Positions 59,146 through 64,000 of a stretch of 64,000 bases of DNA are shown piece after piece. The stretch comes from Onchidella celtica (taxonomy: Eukaryota; Mollusca; Gastropoda; Systellommatophora; Onchidiidae): the NCBI GenBank assembly GCA_963931925.1, contig OZ007571.1:60638125-60702124 (forward strand), read 5' to 3'. Under the pieces are notes generated by a model. The model was not told where the DNA came from, did not search any database, and saw nothing but the letters and a program-made list of their open reading frames with translations. The number at the start of each line of letters is the position of its first letter. Within the stretch, counting starts at the first letter, position 1. Made by a program: the position numbers and the translations under genes.

Positions 59146-59612
59146 TCAGATATGTACAGTTCATGCATACGTCCACAGGTCATTAAATTACAGCAAGACT
59201 CATTTTGCAAGCAAACTTTATGCGGATAGAATAAGTTTAGATGTAAAAACTTAGAAAATATAATTATGTAGGGTCCATTTTAGTATTTTATATTTATATT
59301 TATACAAACATAAAACCCATGCTTCGTGTGACCCAGAACCACTGCCTGCCTCATCACTTTCTACCATCTGTAGCATGTATTCCCGTGTTCTAATTCACTG
59401 CGAGCATGCTGAGTAGTTTACATCAGGCAGCATGTCCCACGTGCTCGTGAAAAAAAAGGGATCGGAGGAGAGCAGTCAAAAACCAAAAGCAAAATTTTAA
59501 AAATTGAAAGACAAAACCAATAAAACAAAAATCCAAACTTTAATGCACCCTCGAGGTACTTTAAACCTACATGCAAAATCGGTTTACTATAGGTGGCCTA
59601 ATAAAAAAGTCT
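59146..59612. other. B-specific segment, nothing recognised
   Basis: Present here but replaced in C by the third tandem unit. It contains no recognisable gene or terminal repeat. Confidence 0.45.
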
Positions 59613-60452
59613 TTTGTGTTCAAAGGTGGAGAATTTGTGCATTATATATATAAATTTATTCATTTTTTGATGAATGCCAATTTCATTTCGAGGACCCGTC
59701 ATTTTTTATTGTTCTCCGTCCAACTGACAAATTTCTTTTATTTCTCCATAGTGATTATTGTGATTTGGCTGTTGCATTATTTGAATTTGTGATCACAATA
59801 AAAAATTCTGTTCTCCAAAATTTTTTTTTTTTTTTTCATTATTCTTTTTCGGTAAATATTTGAAAATGTACAATTCGGAAAAAGTTCAGCTAACATGTAA
59901 AATTTGTTGATGCATTTCATTTTTTGCTGTTACTTGTCTCACCAGTTATTATTTTATATCTTATTTCCATTTTCAAATCTCGATTAGTTAATATTGTTCA
60001 GTATGTTTAGCATCTCCTTCGGAATGGATACTCTTTTTGGTATCAATTTGGTTCCCTTAATACTGAATAATGATGTCATTCCCAAGTCATGTTGATATTT
60101 ACAAATAGGAAACAAAAAACAAGAAAAAAAAAAGAGGTGTGATGAGGAAAATGTAAATGTAGAGAAAGAAGATGGAGATGTGGAGGGATTTAAAAAAAAT
60201 AAATATGAATTTCGTTATCATATTCAACGAAGTTATTGGAAGTCGATTAATTAAGTAGTATCGATTCCCACTTCCCGTTTGTAATAAAAACCAAGACAGT
60301 GTCAAGGGCAAAGGTAGATAATCATGTTCTTGAGTTGTTAATATTTTGAAACGGCAAAATTTTGAAGTCTGTTTATCAAGAGGTGCATATCTTTAAGGAA
60401 TAACGATAAACCCAAGTGTTTGACTGAAAACAAAACATTTTGAGTAAGGTTA
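59613..60452. other. No gene seen
   Basis: Counterpart of 29326-30160, several percent diverged. Confidence 0.5.
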
Positions 60453-60889
60453 ATAAAGGAATAAATTTAATATATGAGTTTATGCATAATGAGGTCAAAC
60501 CCATAATGAAAGACAATGTATGGATTCTGTGTCATATAAGAAAACCCAAAATTTATTTATAGTACAGAACAGCCACTTTGGGGAAACTCGGGTGGTTACT
60601 GGCTCCTGCTTCCATGTAGCGTCGAGGTCGGCGGTCGACCAAGGTACTCGCACGGCTAGTCATGCCCAACTAGCCTGTAAAGCTTAGGGTCTGGCGAGTT
60701 TCCTCCCTTGAGGCGCTTCTGAGGGACTGAGAGTTGGGGTGGAGTTTGGTCGGGGGTAGGCCGGACAAAACATACGGATTAGAACCTACTTCCTTAGATC
60801 TTAAGGGGCAACTGGTACTTTAGTATTAGACTTAGGATCGTCCATGTCATGGGAAAAGTGCTCTCGCAACCACATATTCAAACGGCACA
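60453..60889. other. Invariant 437-bp island (copy B)
   Basis: Identical to 30161-30597. Outer stem GGAAACTCG (60582-60590) with CGAGTTTCC (60695-60703), and both inner hairpins preserved. See the first copy for interpretation. Confidence 0.6.
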
Positions 60890-61312
60890 CATAGTGTAGC
60901 TATGTAGGGTACTGTGTGCTGGAGTCCCCGTGCCACTTTTTTTTTCTTTCTTAAAATTTCCCGAGTAGTAATCACTTCACAAATAAGTGTGTTTTCTTAA
61001 AGTGAGCATTTCTATTTTTAATGGTGGAGCAGAAGCTTGGCCATGCTTTGTTTACCTTTCTTTGGCGTTGTTTCTCTCTTACATTATTAATGACAGTGGT
61101 TAAACCTGTCTCTTGGAAGACAAGACATGGATATTTTAACACTCCCTCAAAGAATCTTAAAGAAGGTATAATGCACTTTTCTTTTTTTTTCTCGAGTTAA
61201 GTCTGTTGATAGGCAGCAGGTCGATTATGTCTTTTCAATTTAATGAGGCTATATCAGAGATGATGTTTGAACCGCCCTTCAACAACCATTATAATTAGAC
61301 TGATTCTAAATA

Positions 61313-62101
61313 CAGTAGTCTCCGTATAAGAATTCGCCGCCTTAGAACCCGCTGTTGCAGCGAAACTGAATTTTTTCACTGTATTTTACATGCGTAAGAA
61401 CCCGCCTTGAAATGAAAAATCCGCCTAAGAACCCGGCATTTGACCGAGAGACGAGCACACTTTTACGTAAAATGTCCATTATATTAAACGCAAAATTTTC
61501 TTTCAAGTAGACAGGATAGAACAAACCACACAGTACAGTGAAAGAGAACGGGTGGAGGGAAAGTTGGGGGAGGCGAACCGTACAAAGGATGGAGCCCAGT
61601 AACGTCTTTCGTGTGCAAGCAGGCCACTCCTAGACTAAATTAGCACACTCACCACCTAACATCTATTGTTGTCTGACTCGAGGAGCAGAATTTTATACGT
61701 AATTGACCATGTGCTTGGTTTGCATGGCACATGTACTTAGGGCTGATTGTGGTTATTACACAGGGTGTCACTGGGCCTCGGGTTGTCTAAAATTGGCATC
61801 CTGATTCACAACTTGATTGTTCAGTCTGAATCATTCCATTCGTTACACATCACTGTAAGTGTAAGAAAAGAGAATTCTGCTAGCCATAAGTCGCAAAAAA
61901 AAAAAAAAAATTAAAGAAAAAGTGTCCAACGCATAGTTTTCATTATGAGGTCAAGACCCAGGTCCGAGCAATCAAGCAAGATGAGCCATGGACTCGGGTG
62001 GTCATGGGTGGCATCCTTTGGCATCTGCCTAAGTGCCCGGTCTGCCTAAGAACCCGCTTTTTCTGTCTCCCGTTGGCCGGGTTCTTAGACGGGGACTACT
62101 G
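61313..62101. mobile_element. Pogo/Tigger-like MITE M2, long variant (copy B)
   Basis: Starts CAGTAGTCTCCGTATAAGAA, ends TTCTTAGACGGGGACTACTG between TA dinucleotides. Counterpart of 31011-31810. Confidence 0.8.
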
Positions 62102-62696
62102 TACTATAAATGCCGGCGGGGGCCAACAGCATTAGTCTAAGGCCCCCGAGAAACAAAAGGACCTCGTCCTACTATAAATGCCAGGAGACATAAGATAGAT
62201 TGGACCCAGTCCTGAACAGCATCTAAACTTTGGAAGTCTCATACCTTGCATCCCATTTCTCACAGGCAATCGTATTAGTCTTGTCCCCGCCCGTAATATC
62301 CCTAATGAGTGATACCCAGTGGAACGCCTTCTTAATTTGCTCTAATCTGAGAAAGATTTCCTTTTGAGACGGGGATGGACTTTAAAAGAAAATTCTAACC
62401 CTAGTCGCAAAAATCCAATAGTTGAATGCTAAGACAATAATACATATCTACGCCAAAATAGCGACTGACAGTGGATTTTTCCTGGGAATGTAGAATTACT
62501 GGGCATGCAATGTATTTTAATCTGTTCAAATTTTAGTTTGACCTTGCCTTTAGAGAGATTTCAGTAACATATCCTCTTTTTCTCTCTTCTTTCCTTTTGC
62601 TTTCTTGCCGCTTCTTTCTTCAAACTTCATGATTTTGAGCATCGTTTTGAGTGGGTTGATGTTCCAGTCTAACAATATGATTATCTCATTTACAGA
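62102..62696. other. No gene seen
   Basis: Counterpart of 31811-32401, ending in the acceptor TTTACAG (62695). Confidence 0.45.
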
Positions 62697-62849
62697 TTTG
62701 TAGAACATGCACTTCTTTCTGACTCTCCACTTATCGAATCCACTGACTCATGGAATACCGTATTGGATCCACCCAGACCTGTGGAAGATGGCGGACGAAG
62801 AGACGGGGCCACATTATCTACAAGTGCCAACTCCGCCTTCCTGCTGTAG
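62697..62849 (+). CDS. Candidate C-terminal exon (copy B)
   Basis: Fifty open codons to TAG 62847-62849 with the same acceptor as 32402-32554. The peptide reads FVEHALLSDSPLIESTDSWN and ends SANSAFLL. Frame and stop are kept between paralogues. Every difference I identified is amino-acid changing. Confidence 0.42.
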   Translation, partial: FVEHALLSDSPLIESTDSWNTVLDPPRPVEDGGRRDGATLSTSANSAFLL

Positions 62850-63239
62850 GCTACATGTGGCCGCTTAATGCCCCAGATGAAATGCGGTCGAGGTGAGCAG
62901 AGAAAGGGGAGATGTCCATATCATTGGGGTGTGGGCTAAAGTGAATTCAACCCCCCATTTTTCTATGCATCCATATTCTGGTTTTCCCAGAGCAAAACCA
63001 AATCCCTCCATAAGAGTTTATATTGCAAACCGCCGGGGCTCACAAATTCCCACAAGGACTCGACTTTAGGAGTGGCCATGCACGGGGGGGTCGCCGAGGG
63101 GTGAGTTAGTCTTCTACAGGCATATGTTTTTTTGGTTGTTTTTTTACGGTAAACGCACGTGTCGACAATTCCCTGCCTAGAATTCTGGCTAAAGGGACAT
63201 GACTTTCCTTTTTATGGACCGTGTGAAAATATCAGGCGA

Positions 63240-63983
63240 TTTTTAAAATGAAATTGGAAGGCGCAAACTTGCCCTGCGCAGGAGAAGTTTGGGGGGCTAA
63301 ACTGAACTTTTACCAGAGTGTGAAATTGTCTTTGAAGACTGGCTCATTTTGGGAGAATTCCTATCTTTCATTAACATTGTACAGCTGTTATCTCTGGTCT
63401 TTTAAGGAACCTATCACCAGTGTGAACCATTATATTAGTGTGGCTCGGTCCACCATAGTCCAATGGAATGCTACTTTGATGATATATGTTCCCATCATTT
63501 AATCAGTAATCCTTACTATATTGGGGGCCCCGGGCCAGGTCGTTGAGATTGACAAGAGCTTGGTGGCAAAGAGGAAGCAGAAAAAGATTAGATCTGCCGC
63601 TACTCTGCTGCCATTAGTTACCCAGAGAATTTGCCCCTGTCAACATAATTCATTCTGATGGATTGCCATCATACAATAATATTGCAACTGTTCAAGTGCA
63701 ACCGCCTTTTGAGCACTTGGTGGTATTTCACATCCAGAATTTTGTGGATCCCGTGACGGATGTTTGCACCAAGCACGTGGAATGTTATTGCAAAAACTGT
63801 AAGAAACATTATGTAGCTGGTGTGCACAACGCCATGCTTTCTGGCTATTTGGATGAATTCATGTGGAGGGAGAGTTTAATTTTGGTAGAGATGGAGCGTT
63901 TCCGTTTTTTAACCGGCATAGTTCCGCTGGTGCTTCAGCAGTGGCATGTTCCAGTGACAGCATTCTCAAGAGTTTTTGTTTGA
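63240..63983 (+). pseudogene. Merlin / ISXO2-like transposase relic (copy B)
   Basis: Better preserved at the N-terminal side: SFWENSYLSLTLYS, YLWSFKEPITS and ARSTIVQW (63248-63502), then VVEIDKSLVAKRK (about 63539) in the same frame after one stop. HSDGLPSYNNI, FVDPVTD, HVECYCKNCKKHY and LDEFMWRES lie in a second frame from 63651. The C-terminus has diverged after FMWRES compared with 33382-33666. Confidence 0.83.
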
Positions 63984-64000
63984 CGATGACAAATTATTTT

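Larger units (their letters stand above)
56115..63983. repeat. Right part of B unit, paralogous to 25368-33666
   Basis: Collinear with the right part of C at roughly 5% divergence. It begins after CATT with AACTCCCTTTTATTAACC and a poly-C run (about 56131-56145). The remaining 17 bases of the window continue the same block. Confidence 0.92.

Overview
This is eukaryotic, metazoan-looking DNA: AT-rich, gene-poor and dominated by repeats. It has tRNA-derived SINEs, a Ty3/gypsy retrotransposon, mariner and Merlin transposase relics, several MITE-like inverted-repeat elements and an animal-type THAP zinc-finger pseudogene. There is no bacterial-style gene packing. A SINE tail with the motif gcgctatataaat followed by ATT repeats suggests a marine invertebrate, perhaps an echinoderm or other invertebrate deuterostome. 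I cannot name the species.

The main architecture is a set of overlapping duplicated blocks. Copy A (1-12799) and copy B (43244-56114) are almost identical and differ mostly in homopolymers and microsatellites, such as a (CT)n tract of about 23 bp in A and about 107 bp in B. A starts at base 1 of the window, so the true left boundary of the duplication is not visible. Copy C (19251-25367) is an older, diverged relative of the right two thirds of A and B. A truncated piece (12800-14890) is nearly identical to 20276-21434 of C and is fused to the end of A through a CATT microhomology. The right part of C (25368-33666) aligns with the right part of B (56115-63983) at roughly 5% divergence. Block D (about 35440-37500) is a diverged copy of the left end of A.

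Region by region: 1-12799 holds a candidate exon, a mariner relic, two SINEs, a broken THAP pseudogene, two MITEs and microsatellites. 12800-19250 holds the truncated block, a 0.9-kb inverted-repeat element and a minus-strand Ty3/gypsy element. That element has an open 995-codon RT-RNase H-integrase frame and one LTR with a SINE nested in it, but it has lost gag, protease and the 5' LTR at the junction with copy C. 19251-33666 holds the 3' half of another THAP pseudogene, tandem repeats of about 0.5 and 0.33 kb, composite SINE insertions, a 437-bp island with no differences from its counterpart in B, a pogo/Tigger-like MITE, a candidate C-terminal exon and a Merlin transposase relic. 33667-43243 is mostly single-copy here and holds the best candidate host exons: a 40-codon exon at 35164-35283 and a Cys-rich EGF-like exon at 37832-37928. 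43244-64000 repeats A and then the right part of C.

No complete intact host gene can be assembled from this window. The only long intact reading frame is the retrotransposon pol. The THAP copies are pseudogenes or fragments. Exon calls rest on splice-site sequence plus an open frame and need transcript support. The features most worth follow-up are the hairpin-rich 437-bp island (30161-30597 and 60453-60889), the tandem exon-like units at 27803-29325, and the history of the duplications.
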